A stretch of DNA of 64,000 bases from Rhizobiales bacterium 65-79. GTDB lineage: Bacteria; Pseudomonadota; Alphaproteobacteria; Rhizobiales; Rhizobiaceae. The notes under the pieces were generated by a model. That model searched no databases and was not told where the DNA came from. It saw only the letters and a list, made by a program, of their open reading frames with translations. Where the stretch lies: NCBI GenBank assembly GCA_001896885.1, contig MKRJ01000013.1, forward strand, positions 186,001 through 250,000, read 5' to 3'. Each line of letters starts with the position of its first letter. Position 1 is the stretch's first letter. Of the stretch, positions 27,469-35,559 are shown one piece after another. Both the position numbers and the translations under genes were made by a program.

Positions 27469-28017
27469 CTATTCCCGCCGCGCGGGCCTCCGGTAGATGC
27501 CGAGCGGCGCGCCGTGATAGGCGCTGTCGACTTCCTTGCGGAAGCCGAATTTTTGGGCCAGCCGGATCGAGGCGAGATTGCCATGGTCGATCAGGCAGAC
27601 GAAATCCTGCCTCGCAAAATGGCGCTCGCCCCATTCGATCAGGACCGACAGCGCTTCGCTGGCATAGCCCCTGCCATGCATGTCGGGAACGAGCGTCCAT
27701 CCCATTTCGGGCGTGCCTTCGATGGCAGGTTCCAGCTCCCGCCTCAGTTCGTGGAAACCGGCCTCGCCGATGAAGCGGCCCGTTTCCTTCTCTTCGATCG
27801 CCCAGAAGCCGAAGCCCATCACCGGCCAGTGCCCGGCATAGCGCAGGAAGCGCGTCCAGGACATTTCGCGGGAAAACGGCTTGCCGCCGATATGGCGCGT
27901 CACCGTCTCGTCGGCCCACATCGACGTGTAGGCGTCGAAATCATCCAGCCGATGGGCGCGCAGCAAAAGACGCTCGGTCTCGATGGATGGACAGGGAAGC
28001 AGCCCGGGAAGGCTCAA
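27469..28017 (-). CDS. GNAT family N-acetyltransferase (RimJ/RimL type)
   Basis: A 182-residue acetyltransferase. It opens with IETERLLLRAHRLDDFDAY and carries the acetyl-CoA loop PDMHGRGYASEAL and the late NLASIRLAQKFGF. The only sensible start is TTG 28017, which overlaps the coaBC stop as TTGA, indicating translational coupling. Acceptor unknown; RimL-like proteins modify ribosomal proteins or amino-sugar compounds. Confidence 0.82.
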   Translation of the reverse strand: MSLPGLLPCPSIETERLLLRAHRLDDFDAYTSMWADETVTRHIGGKPFSREMSWTRFLRYAGHWPVMGFGFWAIEEKETGRFIGEAGFHELRRELEPAIEGTPEMGWTLVPDMHGRGYASEALSVLIEWGERHFARQDFVCLIDHGNLASIRLAQKFGFRKEVDSAYHGAPLGIYRRPARRE

Positions 28018-29252
28018 CGGCCTTTGGCCTGCAAGCGTTCGGCGACAAGCGCCGCCAGTCTTTGCGCCACTTCCCGCTTGCCGAGTTCCGGCCATTCCTC
28101 GACGCCTGCGACCGAGACGATGCGGACGCGGTTGCGGTCCCCGCCCATCACGCCGGTACCCTCCGATACGTCGTTGGCGACGATGATGTCGGCGCCTTTC
28201 TTCTTCAGTTTTGCCCCCGCGTTCTCGAGCAGGTTCTGGGTCTCGGCGGCGAAACCGATGACCAGCGGCGGCCGCTTGGCGGAATGGCCGATCTCGGCAA
28301 GTATGTCGGGGTTCTCGACCATCTTCAGCGACGGCGGCGCGGCGCCCGCGACTTTCTTGATCTTCTCGTCCGCGCTGTCGGCGGTGCGCCAGTCGGCGAC
28401 GGCGGCGACCATCACCGCCGCATCCGCCGGCAGCGCCGCCAGGACGGCCTCGCGCATCTCGCGCGCGCTTTCCACATGGACGGTATGGACGCCGTCCGGG
28501 TCGGGGATCGAGACGGGGCCGGAAACCAGCCGCACCTCCGCGCCGAGGGCGGCGAGCGCGGCGGCGATGGCGTGCCCCTGCTTGCCGGACGAGCGGTTTG
28601 CGATGTAGCGGACGGGATCGATCGGCTCGTGCGTCGGGCCGGAGGTGACGATGATCTTCCTGCCGGCGAGCGGCTTCGGCCGTCCGTCGAGCAGCTTTTC
28701 GATCGCCGCGACGATCGCAAGCGGCTCGGCCATTCGCCCCTCGCCGGCTTCGCCGCTCTCGGCCATCTCGCCCTTTTCCGGCCCGACGAAATGGACGCCG
28801 TCCGCTGCGAGCGTGGCGCGGTTGCGCCGCGTCGCCGGGTGGTCCCACATCCTCGGGTTCATCGCCGGCGCGACCAGGACCTTCTTGTCGGTGGCAAGCA
28901 GAACGGCCGTTGCGAGGTCGTCGGCATGGCCGCCGGCCATCTTGGCCATCAGGTCGGCCGTCGCCGGCGCGACCACGATCAGGTCGGCCTCGCGCGACAG
29001 GCGGATATGGCCGACATCGTGCTCGTCCTCGCGGTCGAAGAGTTCCGTGAAGACCTTGCCGCCGGCAAGCGCCCCCACCGAAAGCGGCGTGATGAAGTGC
29101 TGCGCGCCGGCGGTCATCACCGCCCGCACCGAAGCGCCGCGCTCGCGCAGGCGGCGGATAAGGTCGAGCGCCTTGTAGGCCGCGATGCCGCCGCCGATGA
29201 TGAGCAGGATGCGTTTGCCGGAAAGACTCAAAGACCCCGTCGCTCTTTTCAC
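28014..29252 (-). CDS. coaBC: Bifunctional phosphopantothenoylcysteine decarboxylase/phosphopantothenate-cysteine ligase
   Basis: Two consecutive steps of coenzyme A synthesis, normally essential. The CoaC flavoprotein domain (about 1-190) begins GKRILLIIGGGIAAYK and has the active-site His in GHIRLSREAD and APAMNPRMWDHP; the CoaB domain (about 195-412) has SGPTHEPIDPVRYIANRSSG and VANDVSEGTG. The start GTG 29252 overlaps the vapC-like toxin stop as GTGA; a TTG at residue 8 is a possible alternative. It therefore sits downstream of a toxin-antitoxin pair. Confidence 0.95.
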   Translation of the reverse strand: MKRATGSLSLSGKRILLIIGGGIAAYKALDLIRRLRERGASVRAVMTAGAQHFITPLSVGALAGGKVFTELFDREDEHDVGHIRLSREADLIVVAPATADLMAKMAGGHADDLATAVLLATDKKVLVAPAMNPRMWDHPATRRNRATLAADGVHFVGPEKGEMAESGEAGEGRMAEPLAIVAAIEKLLDGRPKPLAGRKIIVTSGPTHEPIDPVRYIANRSSGKQGHAIAAALAALGAEVRLVSGPVSIPDPDGVHTVHVESAREMREAVLAALPADAAVMVAAVADWRTADSADEKIKKVAGAAPPSLKMVENPDILAEIGHSAKRPPLVIGFAAETQNLLENAGAKLKKKGADIIVANDVSEGTGVMGGDRNRVRIVSVAGVEEWPELGKREVAQRLAALVAERLQAKGR

Positions 29253-29650
29253 GCCGGCTTCAACGCCGGTTCGATGTCGGTATGGATGAAATCGTCGCCC
29301 TTGAAAAGAAGCGGCAGGTTGCGCGTCTTCGCCAGCGCGTAGGCGAAACAGTCGCCGAAATTGAGCTTGGCCGGATGCCCCGAGCCTCTACTGAATTGGT
29401 GACGGGCAGTTACCGCGGCCTCCAGTTCCCGCTCCCCGAAAGGAATGATGGTAACCAGGGTGTCGGAGATCAATCCCTCCAGGAAATCCATTCCTTTTTT
29501 CGGGGCTATGCCCGACAGGACGAAGGTGCATTCGAGATAGGTCGGTGCGGCCATGATCTTGCCAGGCGTCTGCTCAAGAATACGGGCAAAGGAAAAAGCC
29601 TCGGGCTCACGGCGGGCGATTGCCACGACGGCGGATGTATCAATGACCAT
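29249..29650 (-). CDS. vapC: PIN-domain toxin of VapC type
   Basis: A 133-residue PIN ribonuclease. The acidic residues are in MVIDTSAVVAI, PTYLECTFVL, and LNFGDCFAYALAK, the usual four-Asp/Glu site. VapC toxins cut tRNA or rRNA and are held inactive by the antitoxin. The start overlaps the antitoxin stop by one base, and its own stop overlaps coaBC (GTGA), so all three are translationally linked. Confidence 0.9.
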   Translation of the reverse strand: MVIDTSAVVAIARREPEAFSFARILEQTPGKIMAAPTYLECTFVLSGIAPKKGMDFLEGLISDTLVTIIPFGERELEAAVTARHQFSRGSGHPAKLNFGDCFAYALAKTRNLPLLFKGDDFIHTDIEPALKPA

Positions 29651-29925
29651 CAGAGGTCATCATATTCGCCGCAGATCGCGTCGCTCAACTCTTTCTGCGT
29701 GAAGTATCTGTAGCGGTTGTCCGCAGGCTCGTCCGTTTCGAGATCGGCGGCTCGTCGCATTATTTCTTCAGCATCGATTCGCGATGCAGGAATGCTCGGA
29801 TCGGCGACCTCATCGGCCAGAATCCGCCGGAGGTCCTCTTCAAGAGAGCGACCTTTTTGAGCCGCCTTCACGCGCAACGCCTGCTTGACGCCGTCGGGGA
29901 CGTTCCTGATGGTCAGGGTAGCCAC
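29650..29925 (-). CDS. vapB: FitA/VapB-type ribbon-helix-helix antitoxin
   Basis: A 91-residue antitoxin with an N-terminal ribbon-helix-helix domain (ATLTIRNVPDGVKQALRVKA then GRSLEEDLRRIL) and a C-terminal tail that binds the PIN toxin (RYRYFTQKELSDAI). The FitA arrangement implies autorepression at the promoter upstream, where an inverted repeat overlaps the -10 box. Confidence 0.9.
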   Translation of the reverse strand: MATLTIRNVPDGVKQALRVKAAQKGRSLEEDLRRILADEVADPSIPASRIDAEEIMRRAADLETDEPADNRYRYFTQKELSDAICGEYDDL

Positions 29926-29935
29926 TTTCGCCTCA

Positions 29936-29980
29936 CATTGTCATTGACAGCAATGTAAGCAATGACTGCACTTTCGTCAA
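29936..29980 (-). promoter_or_regulatory. Toxin-antitoxin promoter with overlapping operator
   Basis: On the minus strand TTGACG, a 17-base spacer and TACATT form a near-consensus sigma-70 promoter (-35 at 29975-29980, -10 at 29952-29957). An inverted repeat CATTG-N10-CAATG (29936-29955), itself containing TGTCATTGACA, overlaps the -10 box and transcription start. It lies between the ubiB stop and the antitoxin start. Confidence 0.7.
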
Positions 29981-29990
29981 TTTTCAGCGG

Positions 29991-31565
29991 TCACCCAACT
30001 TTCCACGCAATCGCGACCAGCGCGATGGCGATGACCCACAGCGCGAGACGGCCCCAGCGCGTGTGGCGGGCCCCGGCCTTGCCGATCGCGCGGGCGGTTT
30101 CGGCGTCGAAGCGCAGCCCGTTCACGACCATGGCATCGATCTCGCGCGAAAGGCGCTCGGCGCGGGCCGCGAGATCGGGGGCCTGGCGGGCAAGAGCCAG
30201 GAGCGCATTGGCGCCGTCCCGCGCGTCGACCAGCAGCGCCTTCGGCCCGAGATTGTCGCGAATCCAGCCGCCGACCACAGGTTCCGACGCCTTCCACATG
30301 TTGAAGGCGGGATCGAGCGTACGCGCCACGCCCTCCACCACCACCATCGTCTTCTGCAGGAGAAGCAGTTCCGGCCGCGTCTGCATGTCGAAAAGCTCGG
30401 TCACCTCGAAGAGCAGCGTCAGCAGCCGCGCCATCGAGATCGTCTCGGCCGACTGGCCGTGGATCGGCTCGCCGATGGCGCGGATCGCCTGCGCGAAGGC
30501 GGCGACGTCGTGCTTCATTGGAACGTAGCCGGCTTCGAAATGCACCTCCGCCACGCGACGGTAGTCGCGCACGATGAAGCCGTAAAGGATCTCGGCGAGA
30601 TAGCGCCGCTCCTTCTTGCCGAGCCGGCCTGTGATGCCGAGATCGACCGCGGCGATCGTGCCGTCCGCCTCGACGAACAGATTGCCCGGATGCATGTCGG
30701 CATGGAAGAAGCCGTCGCGCAGCATGTGGCGGAGGAAGGACTGGATGAGCGTCGCGGCCAGTTCCTTGAGGTCATGGCCGGCGGCGGCAAGACCTTCTAT
30801 ATCCGACATCTTGATGCCGTCGATCCATTCGAGCGTCAGCACGTCGCGCCCGGTGCGTTCCCAATCGACCGCGGGAACGCGGAAGCCGGGATCGTCCTTG
30901 GTGTTCTCCGCCAGTTCGGAAAGCGCGGCGGCCTCGAGCCGCAGATCCATCTCCATGCGGGTCGTCTGGGCGAGCGTCTCCGTCACCTGGACGGGTTTCA
31001 GCCGCCGCGAGGAAGGGATGAACCGCTCCTGCAGGCGCGCCGCGAGGAAATAGCTTTCGAGGTCGTGCTGGAAGCGCTGGCGCACACCCGGCCGGATGAT
31101 CTTGACCGCGACGCGGCCGGGCACGTTCCCGCTCGTCACGAACGCCTCGTGCACCTGGGCTATGGAAGCGGCCGCGACCGGTTCGCCGAAGCGCTCGAAG
31201 AGCTCCTCCACGGGCCGGCCGAGCGAGGCCTCGACCGAGGCGACTGCGGCGGCGCGGGGAAAGGTGGCCATGCGGTCCTGCAAGCCCGCAAGATCGCGCG
31301 CCATGTTCTTGCCGACGACATCCGGTCGCGTGGCGAGGAACTGGCCGAGCTTCACGTAGGACGGCCCGAGTTTCCCGACCGCGTCCGCCAGCCTTTCGGT
31401 CCGCCCCTTGCGCGCCGCGCGCCGTGCGGCGAGCGCCTTCGAAATGCGCCAGGCGGCTTTCGGCGCGCCGGAAAGCTCGTCGCCCGGCAGCGAGGCAAGC
31501 ACGCCCTCGCGCGCCAGCATCCAGCCCGCGCGCGCAAGGCGAAGCGAGGCGCCCAGCGTGCTCAT
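29991..31565 (-). CDS. ubiB: Ubiquinone biosynthesis kinase-like protein UbiB
   Basis: A 524-residue ABC1/ADCK atypical kinase required for ubiquinone synthesis. Signatures are KLGQFLATRPDVV (KxGQ), VAVKIIRPG, HADMHPGNLF and AAVDLGITGRL, with a C-terminal hydrophobic anchor (LALWVIAIALVAIAW). It follows ubiE by 13 bp. coaBC, its usual downstream neighbour, is here separated from it by the toxin-antitoxin pair. Confidence 0.95.
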   Translation of the reverse strand: MSTLGASLRLARAGWMLAREGVLASLPGDELSGAPKAAWRISKALAARRAARKGRTERLADAVGKLGPSYVKLGQFLATRPDVVGKNMARDLAGLQDRMATFPRAAAVASVEASLGRPVEELFERFGEPVAAASIAQVHEAFVTSGNVPGRVAVKIIRPGVRQRFQHDLESYFLAARLQERFIPSSRRLKPVQVTETLAQTTRMEMDLRLEAAALSELAENTKDDPGFRVPAVDWERTGRDVLTLEWIDGIKMSDIEGLAAAGHDLKELAATLIQSFLRHMLRDGFFHADMHPGNLFVEADGTIAAVDLGITGRLGKKERRYLAEILYGFIVRDYRRVAEVHFEAGYVPMKHDVAAFAQAIRAIGEPIHGQSAETISMARLLTLLFEVTELFDMQTRPELLLLQKTMVVVEGVARTLDPAFNMWKASEPVVGGWIRDNLGPKALLVDARDGANALLALARQAPDLAARAERLSREIDAMVVNGLRFDAETARAIGKAGARHTRWGRLALWVIAIALVAIAWKVG

Positions 31566-31578
31566 GCGGCGCGGTCCC

Positions 31579-32355
31579 TCAAAGCTTCCAGCCCGAATGC
31601 AGCGCCGCGATGCCGCCCGAATAGTTCCGCCACGTGACGCGCTCGAAACCGGCGGCGCGGATCATCGAGGCGAAATTCGCCTGGTTGGGGAATTTGCGGA
31701 TCGATTCCACCAGATAGCGATAGGAATCGGGGTCGCTCGCGACGATGCCGCCGATGCGCGGTATGGCGTTGAACGACCAGGCTTCGTAAGCGCGATCGAG
31801 TAGCGGCATTTCGACTTCCGAGAATTCGAGGCAGAGGAAGCGGCCGCCCGGCCTGAGCACGCGATGCGCCTCGGCGAGCGCGGCGTCGATCCTGGGTACG
31901 TTGCGGATGCCGAAGGCGATCGTATAGGCGTCGAAGGAATCGTCCGCGAAAGGCAGTTGCTCGGCGTTGGCCTCGACGAAATCGACGTTTGCCGCATAGC
32001 CTTGCCGCTCGGCCCTGTCGCGGCCGACGGCGAGCATGGAGCCGTTGATGTCGAGCACCGTGACATGGGCGTTGCGTCCGGAGGCGGCGACGATGCGCAA
32101 CGCCACGTCGCCGGTCCCGCCGGCGACGTCGAGCGCCGTCCAGCCCGGCCGCTTCGGCGGATTGAGCCAGGCGACCATGCCATCCTTCCAGAGCCGGTGG
32201 AGGCCCCCGGACATCAGGTCGTTCATCAGGTCGTAGCGTTCGGCGACGCGGTGGAAGACGGTGTTGACGAGCCCTTGTTTCTCGCCATCGGCAACCGGAC
32301 GGAAGCCGAAGGAGGTCCGCATGCCCTCGCCGGCGGTAGCGCGTTGTTCAGACAT
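31579..32355 (-). CDS. ubiE: Ubiquinone/menaquinone C-methyltransferase UbiE
   Basis: SAM-dependent methyltransferase of 258 residues that methylates the demethoxyquinol ring. Motif I is [14 protein letters not shown] and family signatures include [17 protein letters not shown] and [18 protein letters not shown] 32355 begins [11 protein letters not shown]; the open frame upstream to 32388 is not supported. It heads the ubiE-ubiB unit and is divergent from upp. Confidence 0.95.
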   Translation of the reverse strand: MSEQRATAGEGMRTSFGFRPVADGEKQGLVNTVFHRVAERYDLMNDLMSGGLHRLWKDGMVAWLNPPKRPGWTALDVAGGTGDVALRIVAASGRNAHVTVLDINGSMLAVGRDRAERQGYAANVDFVEANAEQLPFADDSFDAYTIAFGIRNVPRIDAALAEAHRVLRPGGRFLCLEFSEVEMPLLDRAYEAWSFNAIPRIGGIVASDPDSYRYLVESIRKFPNQANFASMIRAAGFERVTWRNYSGGIAALHSGWKL

Positions 32356-32581
32356 TCCGACGTCCCGTTCTGAAAACGGCGCGACCATAACCGATCGAAA
32401 TCGGGCACGCCATCGGCAAAGCCGCGATGAAGGGCCGCGTGGTGAATCCAGCGCAATGGCGCTTTCAAACGCGGCGTTTTCCCCTTATGGCGGCATAAAA
32501 TTGTGGGTTAGCCTGCGATGCGGGATGTGTCGGCGGCGCGCCAGTCTCTACTATGATGGCCGAGGCCAAGAGGAGTATCCG

Positions 32582-33211
32582 ATGCAGGGTGTGACAGTCG
32601 TCGACCATCCGCTGGTGCAACACAAGCTGACGATCATGCGCAGCAAGGAAACCTCGACGGCGGGCTTCCGCCGCCTGCTGCGCGAGATATCGCTGCTCCT
32701 CGGCTATGAGGTGACGCGGAACCTGGAACTGACGACCAAGACCATCGAGACGCCGCTCACCTCCATGGAGGCGCCGACGCTCGAAGGCAAGAAACTCGTC
32801 TTCGCCTCGGTGCTGCGGGCCGGCAACGGGTTGCTCGAAGGGCTGCTCGACCTCGTGCCGGCGGCGCGCGTCGCCCATATCGGGCTTTACCGCGACCACG
32901 AGACGCTGCAGGCCGTGGAGTATTTCTTCAAGGCGCCGAGCGACCTCGCCGACCGGCTGATCATCATCGTCGATCCCATGCTCGCCACCGCCAATTCCGC
33001 CATCGCCGCGGTCGAGATGCTGAAGGCGCGCGGCGCCACCAACATGCGCTTCCTGTGCCTTCTCGCGGCGCCGGAGGGGATAGAGCGTTTCACCAGGGCG
33101 CACCCGGACGTGCCGGTGTTCACCGCGGCGATCGACGATCACCTCAATGAGCTTGGCTACATCGTGCCCGGCCTCGGCGACGCCGGCGACCGCATGTACG
33201 GCACGAAATAA
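32582..33211 (+). CDS. upp: Uracil phosphoribosyltransferase
   Basis: Converts uracil and PRPP to UMP in pyrimidine salvage. The 209-residue protein starts [17 protein letters not shown] and has [14 protein letters not shown], the PRPP loop [18 protein letters not shown] and the uracil-binding [16 protein letters not shown] 32582 has AGAGGAG upstream. It fits functionally with the deoA/cdd salvage operon further right, though on the other strand. Confidence 0.96.
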   Translation: MQGVTVVDHPLVQHKLTIMRSKETSTAGFRRLLREISLLLGYEVTRNLELTTKTIETPLTSMEAPTLEGKKLVFASVLRAGNGLLEGLLDLVPAARVAHIGLYRDHETLQAVEYFFKAPSDLADRLIIIVDPMLATANSAIAAVEMLKARGATNMRFLCLLAAPEGIERFTRAHPDVPVFTAAIDDHLNELGYIVPGLGDAGDRMYGTK

Positions 33212-33345
33212 CGCGTCTCCTGCCCGACATTTACGTTCCGCTAACCGAAATCGGCGGATTTGCCGCCGCGAGCGCTCGGCCTCGCGGGAATTAAGGCGGC
33301 GGTGACGGCCGCAGGCTAGGCTTAGGCCATTCTGGAACCGGGCCC

Positions 33346-33909
33346 ATGAACAAGCTGATCCTCCTGGGTGCCTTTGCAGGCATCGCCGCCTCCGTGCCGG
33401 TGCTGTACCAGTCCAATCCGCAAGCCTTCGAGGCGATGCTGCGGTCGAGCCTGCAGCCGAGGCCGGCGTCGACGCCGCAGCAGGAACAATCCTTGCCGCC
33501 GCGTCTTGCCTTGGCGGAGGAGGAGCCCGTGCTGCTCGGGCGCAAGGTTCGCCTGTCGGCCGACCGGCGCGGGCATTTCGCCGCCGACTTCAAGCTGAAC
33601 GGCCGCACCGAGCCGGCGATGATCGATACGGGCGCCACGCTGGTGGCGATCAACGCATCCACCGCCCGCCGCATCGGAATCGTACTCACCCCGGCGGATT
33701 TCCACTATCAGGTCGGGACCGCCAACGGAAAGACGACGGCGGCCGCCGCGACGATCGATGCCATCCAGATCGGCAAGATCTATGTCGAAAAGGTGCCGGC
33801 TCTCGTGCTGCAGGATTCGGCACTGAACGGCACGCTTGTCGGCATGAGCTTCCTGAAGCGCCTCTCGAAATACCAGGTCGAGGACGGCGCCATGATCCTG
33901 CAGCAATAA
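33346..33909 (+). CDS. TIGR02281-type retroviral-like aspartic protease, membrane-anchored
   Basis: A 187-residue protein with an N-terminal hydrophobic anchor (LILLGAFAGIAASVPVLY), a variable linker and a clan AA aspartic protease domain with the active-site motif MIDTGATLVAINAS and a late GTLVGMSFLKRL. It probably works as a dimer in the periplasm; its substrate is unknown. A palindromic repeat separates it from the convergent deoA. Confidence 0.85.
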   Translation: MNKLILLGAFAGIAASVPVLYQSNPQAFEAMLRSSLQPRPASTPQQEQSLPPRLALAEEEPVLLGRKVRLSADRRGHFAADFKLNGRTEPAMIDTGATLVAINASTARRIGIVLTPADFHYQVGTANGKTTAAAATIDAIQIGKIYVEKVPALVLQDSALNGTLVGMSFLKRLSKYQVEDGAMILQQ

Positions 33910-33969
33910 GAGCATTTTGCAGCCGGACGGAATCGGCTGGCGTCGCACAAATGCGGCTAGGGAAACCAC

Positions 33970-34010
33970 GCTGGAGCAGCGGACAACGCGTTCGTCAGAA
34001 CGCCCGCTGC
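33970..34010. repeat. RIME-like palindromic intergenic element, copy 1
   Basis: A 41-bp element: GCAGCGG and CCGCTGC arms enclose a second stem GCGTTC-gtca-GAACGC. Its reverse complement matches a second copy at 48627-48667 at 31 of 35 core positions. It lies between the convergent protease and deoA genes and could help end both transcripts. Confidence 0.7.
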
Positions 34011-34022
34011 CCTGGCGGACGG

Positions 34023-35336
34023 CTATTCCGCCACCCGCCGCATGACCGGCTTGCGCCGGGTCGGCCGGGCGTCGCCCAGCGAATAGGCCGCTCGGATCGC
34101 GGCGGCGGCAGCCTCGGCGTCTGCCTTCGAGCGCGCCCTGACGAGAGCCAGGGCGTCGCCGCGCGCGACTTCCGCGCCGACGGGCAGCAGGTCCGTGATG
34201 CCGACGGTATGGTCCACCGTGTCCTCCGGCTTGCGGCGGCCGCCGCCGAGGCCGACCACGGCTATGCCGATGTCGCGCGTGGCGATGGCGGCGACATAGC
34301 CGCCCCTGTCGGCCTCGACGGCGATTTCGACATCCGCCTTCGGCAGGAAGGCGCGGCAATCCTCCAAGAAGCCCGACGGACCGCCGAGGGCGTGCACCAT
34401 GCGCCCGAAGGTCTCGGCGGCGCGTCCGCTGTCCAGCGCTTCCCGGGCCCGGCGCACCGCATCCGAATTGGAACCGGCGAGGCCCGCCGCGCCAACCATC
34501 TCGGCGGCGAGCGCCAGCGTGACTTCCTCGAGGCGGCGATCGCGCCGCCGGCCGGTCAGGAAATCGACCGCGTTTTCCACCTCGACGGCGTTGCCGGCCG
34601 CTGATGCCAGCGGCTCGTCCATATCGGTGATGAGCGCGGAGGTCTTCAGCCCGGCGCCGTTCGCCACCCCGACGAGGCTCTTCGCCAGAGCCGAGGCGTC
34701 GCGGGCGCGCGCCATGAAGGCGCCGTTGCCGGCCTTGACATCGAGCACCAGCGACTGCAGCCCGGCGGCAAGCTTCTTCGACAGGATCGAGGCGGTGATG
34801 AGGGGGATCGACTCGACCGTCGCCGTCACGTCGCGGATCGCGTAGAGGCGCTTGTCCGCCGGCGCGAGGTTCGCGGTCTGGCCGATGATGGCGCAGCCGG
34901 TCTCGCGCACCGCCTTGCGGAAGAGGGCGTTGTCCGGCTGGCTGACATAGCCGGGGATCGAATCCACCTTGTCGAGCGTGCCCCCGGTATGGCCGAGGCC
35001 GCGCCCCGAGATCATCGGGACATAGGCGCCGCAGGAAGCGACGATCGGCGCCAGCATCAGCGAGACATTGTCGCCGACGCCGCCGGTGGAGTGCTTGTCC
35101 GTGACCGGGCCGGGCAGGTCGGACCATTCCAGCACGTCGCCGGAATCGCGCATGGCTAGCGTCAGCGCGACCGCTTCCTCGCGGCTCATGCCGTTGAAGA
35201 AGGCGGCCATGGCGAAGGCGGCCGCCTGGCCCTCCGAAACCGAGCCGGAGACGATGCCTTCGACGAAGGCGGCAATCTCGTCCGCCGGCAGCGACCGGCC
35301 GTCGCGCTTGCGGCGGATGAATTCGGCGGGAAGCAT
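34023..35336 (-). CDS. deoA: Thymidine phosphorylase
   Basis: Phosphorolysis of thymidine and deoxyuridine to base and deoxyribose-1-phosphate. The 437-residue protein has KHSTGGVGDNVSLMLAP and the family signature SGRGLGHTGGTLDK. It is the last gene of the nucleoside operon (transcribed from 44158 leftwards); its released deoxyribose phosphate can feed deoC. Confidence 0.96.
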   Translation of the reverse strand: MLPAEFIRRKRDGRSLPADEIAAFVEGIVSGSVSEGQAAAFAMAAFFNGMSREEAVALTLAMRDSGDVLEWSDLPGPVTDKHSTGGVGDNVSLMLAPIVASCGAYVPMISGRGLGHTGGTLDKVDSIPGYVSQPDNALFRKAVRETGCAIIGQTANLAPADKRLYAIRDVTATVESIPLITASILSKKLAAGLQSLVLDVKAGNGAFMARARDASALAKSLVGVANGAGLKTSALITDMDEPLASAAGNAVEVENAVDFLTGRRRDRRLEEVTLALAAEMVGAAGLAGSNSDAVRRAREALDSGRAAETFGRMVHALGGPSGFLEDCRAFLPKADVEIAVEADRGGYVAAIATRDIGIAVVGLGGGRRKPEDTVDHTVGITDLLPVGAEVARGDALALVRARSKADAEAAAAAIRAAYSLGDARPTRRKPVMRRVAE

Positions 35337-35378
35337 CAGATGCTCGCCAAATATCTGGAGGACCCGTGCCGCTTCGCG

Positions 35379-35536
35379 CCCCCCTCTGTCCTGCCGGACA
35401 TCTCCCCCACGAGGGGAGAGATCACGCGTTTCGTCCGCCGCCCTCTTTCTGTGAGCTTGGAGATACGGGTCGGCCTATATGAAGGCTTGATCTCCCCCCT
35501 TGTGGGGGAGATGTCCGGCCGGACAGAGCGGGGCGG
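35379..35536. repeat. Long inverted repeat between deoA and aldehyde dehydrogenase genes
   Basis: Two arms of about 45-50 bp (35379-35425 and about 35486-35536) are imperfect inverted copies: CTGTCCTGCCGGACATCTCC pairs with the opposite arm GGAGATGTCCGGCCGGACAG. Each arm has its own small stem (CTCCCCCACGAGGGGAG). Elements of this type are scattered in rhizobial intergenic DNA; here it lies within the operon. Confidence 0.75.
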
Positions 35537-35559
35537 CATAGGGCGCAACATCAAAGAAA

